64,000 nucleotides of DNA from Solanum dulcamara (lineage: Eukaryota > Streptophyta > Magnoliopsida > Solanales > Solanaceae). The position numbers were made by a program, and so were the translations under genes. The notes under the pieces are model-generated. The model searched no databases, had not been told where the DNA came from, and was given only the letters and a program-made list of their open reading frames with translations. The DNA lies in the NCBI RefSeq assembly GCF_947179165.1, contig NC_077237.1:62727523-62791522 (forward strand). Direction: 5' to 3'. Shown here piece by piece: positions 49,757 to 59,695 of this stretch. Numbering within the stretch: the stretch's first letter is position 1; each line of letters starts with the position of its first letter.

Positions 49757-52040
49757 TGTCACGCCCCGAGAGGGTATCCTAGGCGTGGTCGGCACTCAAA
49801 GATCATTGTTGGCCACAAGCGAACCACTTGGTCCAAATCACTCATTCAGATCTGTGGAAGACTTAAAATACAAGAGACACTCAAGTGGGCTAACAATTGA
49901 TACTCACGAAAGAATAATGTATTTAAGACAAATCTCAAATCAACTCCATATTATAAGAATAGTTTTTCAAAGAACAAGTTTGAAAACCAAAACAGTAGCT
50001 TACACTATCACCATCTGTCTATGAAGCCTCTATCAGTATCAAGAAGGTGCCAATGACAAGTCAATACTCAAAGCAAAAGATGAATCATAAGGAGTCCCTC
50101 CGGATGCAAGGAGGACTCACCAAAAGCTAAAAGTGGAATGACCTTCAACGATGCGCCTGTTGAAGACCTCTAGCACCCATATCTACATAATGAAATGATG
50201 CAGGACAAATGGAACTAGTACATGAAATGTACGAGTATGTAATACAACTGAAAGGAGAAGAGGTCAACAATACTCAACTCAACTCAACAATAAACTCAAA
50301 GGACTCAACTCAATAGATATGGAAATTAGAATTTAGCAATGTTTTTTAAATCAACTCAATCATCTACAATCTCAATCAAACCAATCATATCATGAACGAT
50401 CATATCCTATTTGGAAGTTTCTCTAACTGAAAACCATCACCTATGAGCCAGTGATGTACAACGAAGTGATGTCGTTGCCACATCCGTCTAATATTTGGTC
50501 AAGGTAAGGGACAAATCACTATCATTAGATCTACAATCAATCAAGTCCTCTTTTAGGACATAAGAGGTTTAACCTCCATCCTACGCTGGATACGTAGTTT
50601 ATGAAATTTGAGTTGTTACTTACTCTTACCTAATTCGGTGCCCAAGACTCCTCCCAAGACTCAATATGCTCATAAGTCAAATCAATCAATTTATGCAAGT
50701 TATCTCATCTAGACACATTGGACTATAATCAATTTAATCACATCTCAATCATCAATTTTTTCATTTAAACTTATTTCAAAGACTCATTCGTGACTAATCA
50801 AGACTCCAAATCAACAATCATTTAGACTAAAAAATATTCATGTTCAAAATGGTAATAAATATAAAGACTTCTCCTACCCAAATCAGGTTCAACTCATTCC
50901 CATTCAACATTCACCAATCAAGCTTTCAAGACTAAATCATTATATAAAAACACTGAAAAATCATACTCAATTAGGGTTTATGAGAATGAAAGCATGAAAG
51001 AGTATATTAAGTGCTCAACTCATCGACATCATCAAGACATGATCGAATATGTATATGAAAAGACTCACTAGGATCATAAATACATTAAGAAATTCAAATC
51101 ATATGAACATTCAGACTCAACTCAAGGATCAATTCGACTCAAAGAAGATGTAGGGCATGTGTACGAAAATCGTGTAACGTTCTGATAAGCCTTACATACC
51201 TGGAAATCGAAGAAAAATTAAAAATTGATGAAGAGAAGTTGAACGCTTGAACCCTAGCCTCTTTCTCCTCTCCAATCTTTGCTCTCAAATAATTCTAAGT
51301 GTTAATGAGAGTTTAAGTGTATAGGGTACTAATAAGAGACTCACAATGGTCCCAAAATGTCAAGGTTTTGGTTTGGAAAGTGGGGGGGCAGGGGGAGACC
51401 AAACTACCATTAAAAACTAACTCTGTCCGACTACGGGTCGTTCTGTGAGTCGTAGAAGACCAGTCGTAGAAGCCTAGGTACAAAATTAGACTTCATTGGA
51501 ATTTGTACAATGAGTGTACCACCATCTTATACAGGTCGTAGACCTAGAGACGGGTTGTAAAGACCACTCATAGAACTTCGACTGACATAGGGCTTGGGGT
51601 CTATGGACCCCTTTTTATGAGTCGTACAAAGTCCTACCGGTCGTAGGACCCAATCGTAGAACTTAGGTAAAATTGCTAGTAGCTACTAGAATCATACCAC
51701 TGGGTTTACAAGTCCCTCTTATGGGTCGTAGACTCTTTGATGATTCATCACTTCTGCTCGTGGGAATAAACCTCAACTCTAAAATTGGCTAAGTGCCAAG
51801 GTGTTCTATGAACTTTTTATACGATTCGTAGAAATCCTTACAAGTCATAAGGTCACTCGTAGGGAGGATTTTCAGAATTGAATAATTCACTAAGTGCTAG
51901 AAGGACCTACGATTCATCCCTATGACTCATAGAATTCTCTACGGATCATAGGTGATACTCGTGGTCCACTGGATTAGTTTATTTTCTTAACTTTTCTTAT
52001 GGTCCTCTTTGTCTAGGCTAGAATAACACAAGGTGTTACA
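49757..52040 (-). mobile_element. 3' LTR of Ty3/gypsy-type element D, minus strand, 2284 bp
   Basis: The left end TGTCACGCCCCGAGAGG and right end AAGGTGTTACA are the LTR end and start on the minus strand (start TGTAACACC). The polypurine tract lies directly to the right, which marks this as the 3' LTR with the body to the right. A donor-like GTATGT lies at 51194-51199 on the minus strand. The left flank is AACTT; the other end of the element is not in view, so the target duplication cannot be checked. Confidence 0.78.
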
Positions 52041-52134
52041 ATATCTCCCCTTTGGGATTATTCATCCTCGAATGAAGACCAAGTTAAGAGTTTATTCAAG
52101 GCACAAATACAATCAAGAACTCCAATACTCAGAC
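52041..52134 (-). mobile_element. Polypurine tract and short internal stub of element D
   Basis: On the minus strand TTCGAGGATGAA (52061-52072) is followed by TAATCCCAAAGGGGAGATAT and then the LTR start. Only about 95 bp of the body remains before the palindromic LTR block begins at 52135. The rest of D is either displaced beyond the window or deleted. Confidence 0.7.
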
Positions 52135-52928
52135 TGTCATGACCCAACCACGTAGGCCGTGACGGGTGCCCGAACTGGGCACTCGCATATATCCCTGATA
52201 TATGTAAGTAAATATGTCCCCTGTTTAAGTTATATCACATCAATAGGCAGGATAACATATAAGCCGGCGAGGCTTATCATAGGCACCACTGTACATATAT
52301 GCATATACAACCCATACACAACCCACACACATGTCCACAGACCTCTAAGAGTAAGAACAGTAACATAAGATAGGATAGGGCCCCCGCCGTACCCGTGAAT
52401 AAATAAATATATACATCGAGGGTTAATACCAAAATTAGGCTCCTGCATAATAGAGCACTTCTAAACTGCTGAGTGGAACTCCTACGCTGACGGATTCCTA
52501 AAGTGTGTATCTATACCTACGGGCATGAATGCAGCCCTACCTACAGGTACAGATACACACTTTAGGGATCTGTCAGCATAGGAGTTTCACTCAGCAGTTC
52601 AAAAATGCTCTATTATATCGGAGTCTAGTTTTGGTATTAACCCTTGATGTATATATTTATTTGTTCACGGGTACGACAGAGGCCCTATCCTGCCTTATAT
52701 TACTGTTCTTACTCTTAGAGGTTTGTGGACATATATGTGGGTTGTGTATGGGTTGTATATGCATGTATGTACAATGGTGCCTATGATAAGCCTCGTCGGC
52801 TTATATGTTATCCTACCTGTTGATGTGGTATAACTTAAACAAAGGACAAATTTACTTACAAATAGCAGGGATATATGCGAGTGCCCAAATTCGGGCACCC
52901 ATCACGACCTACGGGATTGGGTCATGAC
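52135..52928. repeat. 790-bp palindrome made of two opposed LTR tails
   Basis: The left arm (52135 to about 52523) begins TGTCATGACCCAACCACG. The right arm (about 52541-52928) ends in the reverse of this, CGTAGG-type words and GGGTCATGACA. The arms mirror each other along their whole length (CCTAAAGTGTGTATCT against AGATACACACTTTAGG; CAACCCATACACAACCCACA against TGTGGGTTGTGTATGGGTTG) with scattered mismatches, around a loop of under 20 bases. The right arm is the end of the 5' LTR of element C. The left arm is the same LTR tail reversed. Confidence 0.9.
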
Positions 52929-52933
52929 AAAAA

Positions 52934-52947
52934 TAGTATCAGAGTGG
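52934..52947 (+). promoter_or_regulatory. Primer-binding site of element C
   Basis: TAGTATCAGAGTGG lies five bases after the LTR end CATGACA. It is the initiator tRNA-Met type site with two changes from TGGTATCAGAGC. Confidence 0.8.
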
Positions 52948-53132
52948 TTCTTTCTCGAAATATCTACAGACCGTGTCTAGTAGATCTTATTTATTCGTGT
53001 GTTGTGCACCATATCTCTAAATAGGAAGCTACAGGGCATTTAGGATGTTATTCTCCTTTCTTGTCTTAGATCGTGCGATAGAGCTACATTCTTAGGATGA
53101 CCCTTCACTAACCTACCATTATGTTTGCAGTA

Positions 53133-54464
53133 ATGCCTCCGAGGAAAGCAACAACTGCCTAGAAGGGAAAGTCGGCAGCTGGGAAACCAGTCAGACACCG
53201 AGGGATACTAGGGCTCACGCCCAGTCTATGCCAAGGATTGTGCCTTAGTCGGCAAGTTCTACTACGCTGCCACCTCCAGAGGAGTTTGGGGCAGCAGTAG
53301 TTGCAGGTCCTGAAGCTCTAGTACCGGAGCCTCTAGCCCCACAGTAAGGGGTAGAAGATAGAGTTATGAGAGACGCAGTGCAGTTGCTGACCTAATTGAT
53401 GGCTGGGCAGGTTCGGAGACAAGGGTTGGAGGATGCCAATAGGCAAGGTAGTCAGAGGGTTAGCGACTTCCTAGATTGTAATCCCCTAGAGTTTTATGTG
53501 TCGAGACCTATAGAGGACCCATAGGAGTTTATTCGGCAAATGCAGCGTACATTGTAGGTCATTAGGGCCTCAGAGACTAAGTTCAGTTGAATTGACTTCA
53601 TATCGGCTGCATGACATAGCCGTTAATTGGTATGAGTCTTGGGAATTATCGAGGGGCGAGGGTGCTCCTCTGGCAGAATGGGATGAGTTTATAGAAGCCT
53701 TTCTTAGCCATTTTCTACCTCCAAAAATAAGACAAGATAGAGTTGATAAATTTCTAAAATTGAAGTAGAATGGTCGGAGTATTCGGGATTATAACCTTGA
53801 GTTTGACTCACTAGCAAGACATACACCTATTATTATAGCTGACATGACGGACAGGGTGCATTGCTATATGATGGGGCTGGATCATTACTTAATTGATAGC
53901 TTTATGGCGATGGCTTCTCTACTAGGCATGGATATTGCCCGAGTAAAGGCATACATGCAAGGGGTGAAGGATCTGCACAGAGGGAATCAGTCCGATCGAG
54001 GTTATGATAGAGGCCAGTGGAAGAGAATTAAATCAGCTGGTTATTATGGTGAGTCTCGAGGCCAGCAACCTCAACAGTATAGCAGATATCCTTCTTAGCC
54101 AGCCTAGAGTGCACCCCTACAGTGTATAGACAAGAGACTTGATAGCGCAGGGTATGCGGAAGCTGGACAAAGCTCTAGAGTCTCGGACTCACAGATGAAC
54201 AGAGGTAGTTGTTTCACTTGGGGCCGTCAAGGCCATTTTATGAGAAATTGCCCACTTAAGGGTAAACCAAATGGTGCAGCTCAGTCTATGGGGTCAATTG
54301 CTGGTTCTTCTTCTTCTTTTATAGCTATGTGCCCTATGGGGCGGGGTATGCAGGCACCAGCAGGTCGTGGTAGAGGTCGTGGGGGAGATTCCAGTTCTAG
54401 TGGCCTTTCGAATCGCATGTATGCCTTGGCTAGTAGGCAGGATCAGGAGGCGCCACCAATGTAG
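53133..54464 (+). pseudogene. Element C gag remnant
   Basis: Starts MPPRKATTA, a common start of plant gypsy gag, then a stop. Later parts are PLEFYVSRPIEDP (about 53488), ARHTPIIIADMTDRVHCYMM and LDHYLIDSFMAMASLLGMDI (53844 on). The zinc-knuckle line is CFTWGRQGHFMRNCP near 54210. The second zinc-binding Cys of the CCHC box is Trp. A glycine/arginine-rich tail (GRGRGRGG) follows to a stop at 54464. Several stops and frame changes precede 53844, so it is inactive. Confidence 0.82.
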
Positions 54465-55629
54465 TTACAAGTATATCATTAATCTTCTTCTAGGGTGTAT
54501 ATGTATCAATAGATCTAGACTTTCCCCCCTCCCCTATCATATATATCTCCTTTTATTATTGGTATTGGGTGTCCTATGGCTGTGATATGCATGTATATGT
54601 TGTCCCTTTAAGGCATTGTTAGTATCTCCTGCATGCAGGTTTTGAGATAGGAAGGAATATAGAGGAAACTCTGCCGAAATATTCCTAGAAGTAAAAAGAG
54701 GATGAAAAATAAGGTTGTAATATATCTTGAAAGATCATATCCATAATAACGATAATTAGAGGATTGATATTGGGATGGTAAGAAGAATGGTGACAGATAT
54801 GAATGTCTTTAGACAGTTAGTGGGATATGTGAAATAGAAGGAACCAGAAAATGAAAAGGATTATGACTACCTTATACAAGTTGTATAAAGGTAGTGGTGC
54901 AACCTGTGAATATTTATATATGTAACATAAGACCAAGCAGAGGAGTACATGAAGAAAAAGGGGTTATGATATTTTGGATATGTTATAGACAAGTACAAAA
55001 ATAAGTTCCACCAAATTACAAAAAGGACATGGCCATGGCTGAACTAAAGATTTACCTCGATACCGATTGTAAGACAAAAGAGGAGAGGGCAAGGCAAAAC
55101 ATAAAGACTAGCGAGACGATGCTAAGATAAATATTAGGCTAGGTTGAGTGCCATCGTACATTATTGCAAGCATTGCAATGTAATAGGTGATAGAAGGGGT
55201 AGCATGGAAGAATACGAATTAACGATGAAGCAATGACACAAGAGTATGTACCTAGAGTGTTGTAAGTTGGGTTAAGGGAGTTGTAAAAGGGCTCGAGAAA
55301 AATGAGCTAGATTAGCTGAGTACCAACGGACGACACACTTGTGTGCCACGGTTCTTTAATATAATACCAGCTAGTGACAAGCAAAATACAGAACGGCTAT
55401 GGGGGTCATTGTGTGGGGGAACTTCGACACTGCTTGGTAGCAGAATAAAACCCAAAAAGGTAAGGGTACTAGTTGATGTCATCTAATGGAGGCAAGAAGT
55501 AATACACAAGCTCGAAGATTCCACAATACAACCCTGTCTATAAGACTCACTTTGCACTCCATGGATAGATGATTCTATATGAAATATTATCCACAGATTA
55601 ATAATATCAACCCATGTTCCTTCAATCAA

Positions 55630-56580
55630 GGACTACCTGTTCAGCTGAGATGATGTGAATTTATAGGTCAAGAGAGTGGTGAGACCTTATGGAGTTCTCA
55701 TAGTTGGTGTCTCGGATGAAGGAGCCCAATTTACAGCTAACTACTAAAAATCAGTCCACAAAGATATTGGGAAGAAAGATATGTCTTCGTACACCATTGT
55801 ACCCTCAGATCGAGAAACAGATCACGCTTACTAGCTAAATGCTAGAGGATATATTGCGGGCCTATATGGTTGACTTTAAAGGTATCTAGAACAATTGCAT
55901 ACTATCTGTCAAGATTACTAACGATACTAACTGTTATTCTAATATCCAGATGATCCCATATGAGACTTTGTAGGGCAGATAGTGTAGGTTTCCAATTGGT
56001 TAGTTGATATTGGTAAAACATGACTAATGGGCTCGGACATGGTCCAATAAGTTGTATAGAAGGTGAAGCTCATGTAGGAGAGGTTATTAGCCGCCCAAAA
56101 TTGACAGAAGTCATACGTATGCAATCGACGTCGACTTCTAGAGTTTCAAGTTAATGATTGGGCATTTCCGAAGGTACCACCCACAGAGAAAGGAATGAGA
56201 TCTAGTAGGAAAGAGGACCTTAGTCCCAGATACATTGGCCGTATTAGATCCTCCGCTGAATAGGCAAGGTTGCGTATGAGCTGGACTTACTAGCGAATCT
56301 GAAAGTAGTACATTCAGTCTTCCATGTATCAATGCTTCACAAGTGTGTTGGTAATCCAGCCTGAGTATATCCCGTAAAGGATATCCAGGTCACAAAGGAG
56401 TTATCCTATGAGAAGCAACCTATCGCCATCCTGGATCGGTGGAGTAGGAGATTGTGAACTGAGGATGTAGCTTCCATCAAGGTGTTGTGGTGAAAATAAT
56501 TTATGAAGAAATGACCTGGGAAGCTGAAGAAGAAATGAAATACAGGTATCCGTACCTACCCCTTATGCTACAGGTAATCC
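55630..56580 (+). pseudogene. Element C integrase and C-terminal remnant
   Basis: Traces of an integrase core (GVSDEGAQFTANY near 55708), then LEDILRAYMVDF (about 55840), IQMIPYETL, HSVFHV-like words near 56310, and a chromodomain-like end TWEAEEEMKYRYPYL near 56508. Frame changes and stops are frequent. Only the order of fragments allows the identification. Confidence 0.65.
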
Positions 56581-56693
56581 CAACCTTTGGGACTCTGATA
56601 GTGATGGCTCAATGAAAGTATATGCTATTGTAATGGAACAAATAAACTCTCCATATAGTCTGTATAAGATCTTGAGGAAGGTTTTGGTTCACA

Positions 56694-56724
56694 TTCGAGG
56701 ATGAATATTCTAAAGGGGGAAGAA
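56694..56724 (+). promoter_or_regulatory. Pre-PPT motif and polypurine tract of element C
   Basis: TTCGAGGATGAA (56694-56705) is followed by AAAGGGGGAAGAA up to the LTR start TGTTACACCC at 56725. Confidence 0.82.
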
Positions 56725-59695
56725 TGTTACACCCAATACTTTTGTACCTTGGAACGCGTTCTTAAGTCTCTTGAAAGGCTCTTAAGTTTCATGGAAGGAT
56801 CGTAAGCCTCTTAAGTTTCTTAAGGTTTCCTAAAGTTTCTTAAAGCTTCTAAAAGATTCTTAAGACTTCTTAAGAACTCTTAAGCTTCTTAAGAGTTGCC
56901 ATGTGAGACGGATAATCTATAACGCTATCAAACAACTCTAAGGAAAGGAGAATGCAATACCCCATAGTAGAGAAGATTGGAAATAGAGTTATAAGAATCC
57001 GGAAGAAGTTGGAGACCGAATGATGAGTCGTAGGGCACGACTTATTTACGTAAGCTAACAACTTAGAAATCTTAACTACTTAAGCTATTGGAGTACATAC
57101 CAAGCTTACGTAGCAAGGATTACATAGGTTCGTAAAGTAAGATGAGATTACGAATCCATGAGGGGGAAAAAAAGAGTGCCACGTGGCAGAATGAAAGAGT
57201 GCCATATGGTAGCATAAGAGAGTGCCACGTGGAAGCATCTGGAGCAAGGGTGGTGGACCCCACATGGCACATAGCAGCCTGTGATTGGAGGAAAAGGGTG
57301 TGTTGGCCCAATGAGGGCTAGACACGTGTCACCACTTAGGGCTTGAGATGTGTCACACTTAGGGTTTGACATGTGTTACCCCCTTAGGTTGCCTACATAT
57401 ATATGTCTTATGACTTATTAAAGTTCCACACTTATCTAGAAAATTCAAAAACAAGAAAGAAGAGAAGAGAAGAAACTAGAGAGGGAGAGAGCCATGATAT
57501 TGGAAGGAAACAAAAGGTGAGTTCTTCGATTTCGATCCGTGAATTAATTATATAGGGTGTATCAAGATGTTATGAAGGTTTTATTAATGAAAATTTATGG
57601 TTTGTATCATCCCAAAACTTTAGCAAATAGTCACGAAATTTTAGGCGCGCTAAAGGAACTTTCGAGGCAAGTTTCGATGAGTTTGACGAGTTTCAGGAAA
57701 GGTAAGGACTTTCCTTTAAAATTGGAGTTTATGATGTTTATATGAGGTATATTACATGTCTTAAATAATATTGGAAGTGGAAAAATTGCATAAGGATGAT
57801 TGACATTAGGGACAAACTAAATTGAAGTGGTTATAGCTAAATCAAAGTCGAGTAGTGGGTTATCGTTGAGGTGCTGCGGGTGCAGCTAGTTGGGTTGCAT
57901 TTTGCTGGGATTTAAAGTGTTTTAAAAAGGGTGTTGGTACTTCTGGTTTCATCCACATGACCCTCCATTTGGTATGGTTAAAGATTTTGTGAAATAAAAA
58001 TTAAAAACTCTATTTTTGTATCGTAGTTTTGAGCTAATTGTTTGGAATTATATTGTGTAATTTTGAGGTGTTTTACTTGTATATATGATTATGGTTGTTT
58101 TTTTTGGTATGGTTATTGACACTGTGGCCGATTTGAAACCTCGGGAATATTGAAGTTACAGGGGAAATGTTGCCCGATTTTCGGTAGCATCGGAACTATT
58201 AACAAACTAGTCGAGGGTAATGGATAAGGAAATGACTCCTATTAGTACTTGGTTTTAGAGTGGGATATTGGAAAGTTAAAGTCTATTAATCTTAGTATTA
58301 CTTTCATGTCAAATAGGTTAAGGAGGTATCAAGGCAAGCCGGATTTTAATTAATCCCGAAAAAGGTATGTGAAGCTTTCTCTTGGCATGTCTTAGCCTTA
58401 AGTGATTGATATACGAAATATGGGGATAATTCCATTCATATAACCCCAAGTTTGACTCATAAGTCTTATTCACTTCTCGATGGTAGAATTCCTATACTAG
58501 TTGAGTAATTACCTCTCAAGGCTTCTATATGATGGAGAGTAGTAAGTATGTGAAGTTATCTCCTTTCTCTTGGCATGTTTTGGCATAAGTACGTAGAGCT
58601 ACCCTTCTTTACTCTTGATATGTATTTGACATAAGTGTCGTACTATGATGGTAAGGTAATGCAATAAAAAGTTTATGATATCGAGCCCATGACGGGCCAG
58701 GTACGATATATGTAATGCTGACTCTTTGAGGAAAAGAAGAGACTAGGTAAAGCTTATTCTTTCTCTTCCTTTGACATGTCCTAATTGTAATTAAAATGTG
58801 ATACGAGCTTTGGGGTAACTCCACTTTTAAGTCCTAAATGTAATCCCTCTGTCTTATTCACTTCTGAATGTCAAACTTTTGTAGTAAGTTGAACTACTTT
58901 CCTTGAACTCCATAGGTTGAGAAGTACTGGATGCATAAGCTCCTAGTCCTAAGGACTATATGACGATGGGTATTCCTGATTCTATGAACTATTAGTATTA
59001 CTTTAGTACATGTCTAGGGTCCCTGAGATCCAAAGTGATATAGGCCTCAATGGAATTTAGAAGGCACTTGAGATGGCTACACTACTATTCTGGTCCTCGG
59101 ACGATAGCTTAATCTTCTTACATTGTCGAGTCTCAGATAATGATTTAGATTGTATATGGTTACTCACTACTTGATTCGTGTATACTGTAATATATCTTTT
59201 ACCGAGTCTCGGGCTGGCTATAATATAATTATTATTATATGCTAGGTGGATCGAACAGAACATTCCTCGGCATTATTATATGATATGTGGATCGGAACGA
59301 ACGTTCGTCAGCTTTACTATATGATATGTGGATCGGACTGAACATTCCTCAATATTACTATATAATTCGTGGATCGGACCAAATGTTCCTCAGCATTATT
59401 ATATGATATGTTGATCTGACCGAATGTTCCTCAACATTACTATATGATATGTGGATCAGACCGAACATTCCTCGGCATTACTATATGATATGTGGATCAG
59501 GCCGTCGTTCCTTGGAATTATTATATGATGTGCGGATCAAGCCATACATTCCTCGACATGTACTTACTATATATATGAATCGGTCTGTACATTCCACAAC
59601 GCTAATATTATATATGTGCATATGATGACAAAATGATGTAGATGGTACACCGAGTCCCCAAAACAGGCCGAGCACAATACGTGATGGTAATATGT
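56725..59695 (+). mobile_element. 3' LTR of element C (3' end missing)
   Basis: Starts TGTTACACCCAATACTTTTG and follows the solo LTR (17384-20348, reversed) along its length, with the same TTAAG steps, GACACGTGTC (57321-57330), TATA (57397-57404) and donor GTGAGT (57517-57522). It stops at about 59695, before the GGGTCGTGACA end. Opposed LTR sequence follows directly. Confidence 0.82.
59236..59565 (+). repeat. 43-bp tandem array in the C LTR, about eight units
   Basis: The unit TATGATATGTGGATCGGACC-GAACATTCCTCGGCATTACTA recurs about eight times with 10-20% differences between units. Similar arrays are common inside plant LTRs. It gives no protein. Confidence 0.88.

Larger units (their letters stand above)
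52929..56724 (+). mobile_element. Ty3/gypsy element C internal region, plus strand
   Basis: A primer site (52934-52947) follows the LTR tail. Gag is at 53133-54464, then about 1.1 kb with no recognisable RT or RNase H. A decayed integrase and C-terminal part follow (about 55630-56580), and the polypurine tract is at 56712-56724. At 3.8 kb it is shorter than the internal regions of A and B, so most of protease-RT-RNase H is deleted or mutated past recognition. Confidence 0.8.

Noticed and set aside
52135..52532. Idea that the left palindrome arm is the missing tail of the E LTR displaced by C
   Set aside because: The E LTR still carries the same tail words near 59850-60070, so the arm duplicates that part rather than continuing it.
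52159..52898. Mirrored frames of 67-72 codons around 52159-52448 and 52695-52898
   Set aside because: They are the same LTR-tail sequence read from the two arms of the palindrome; no domain.
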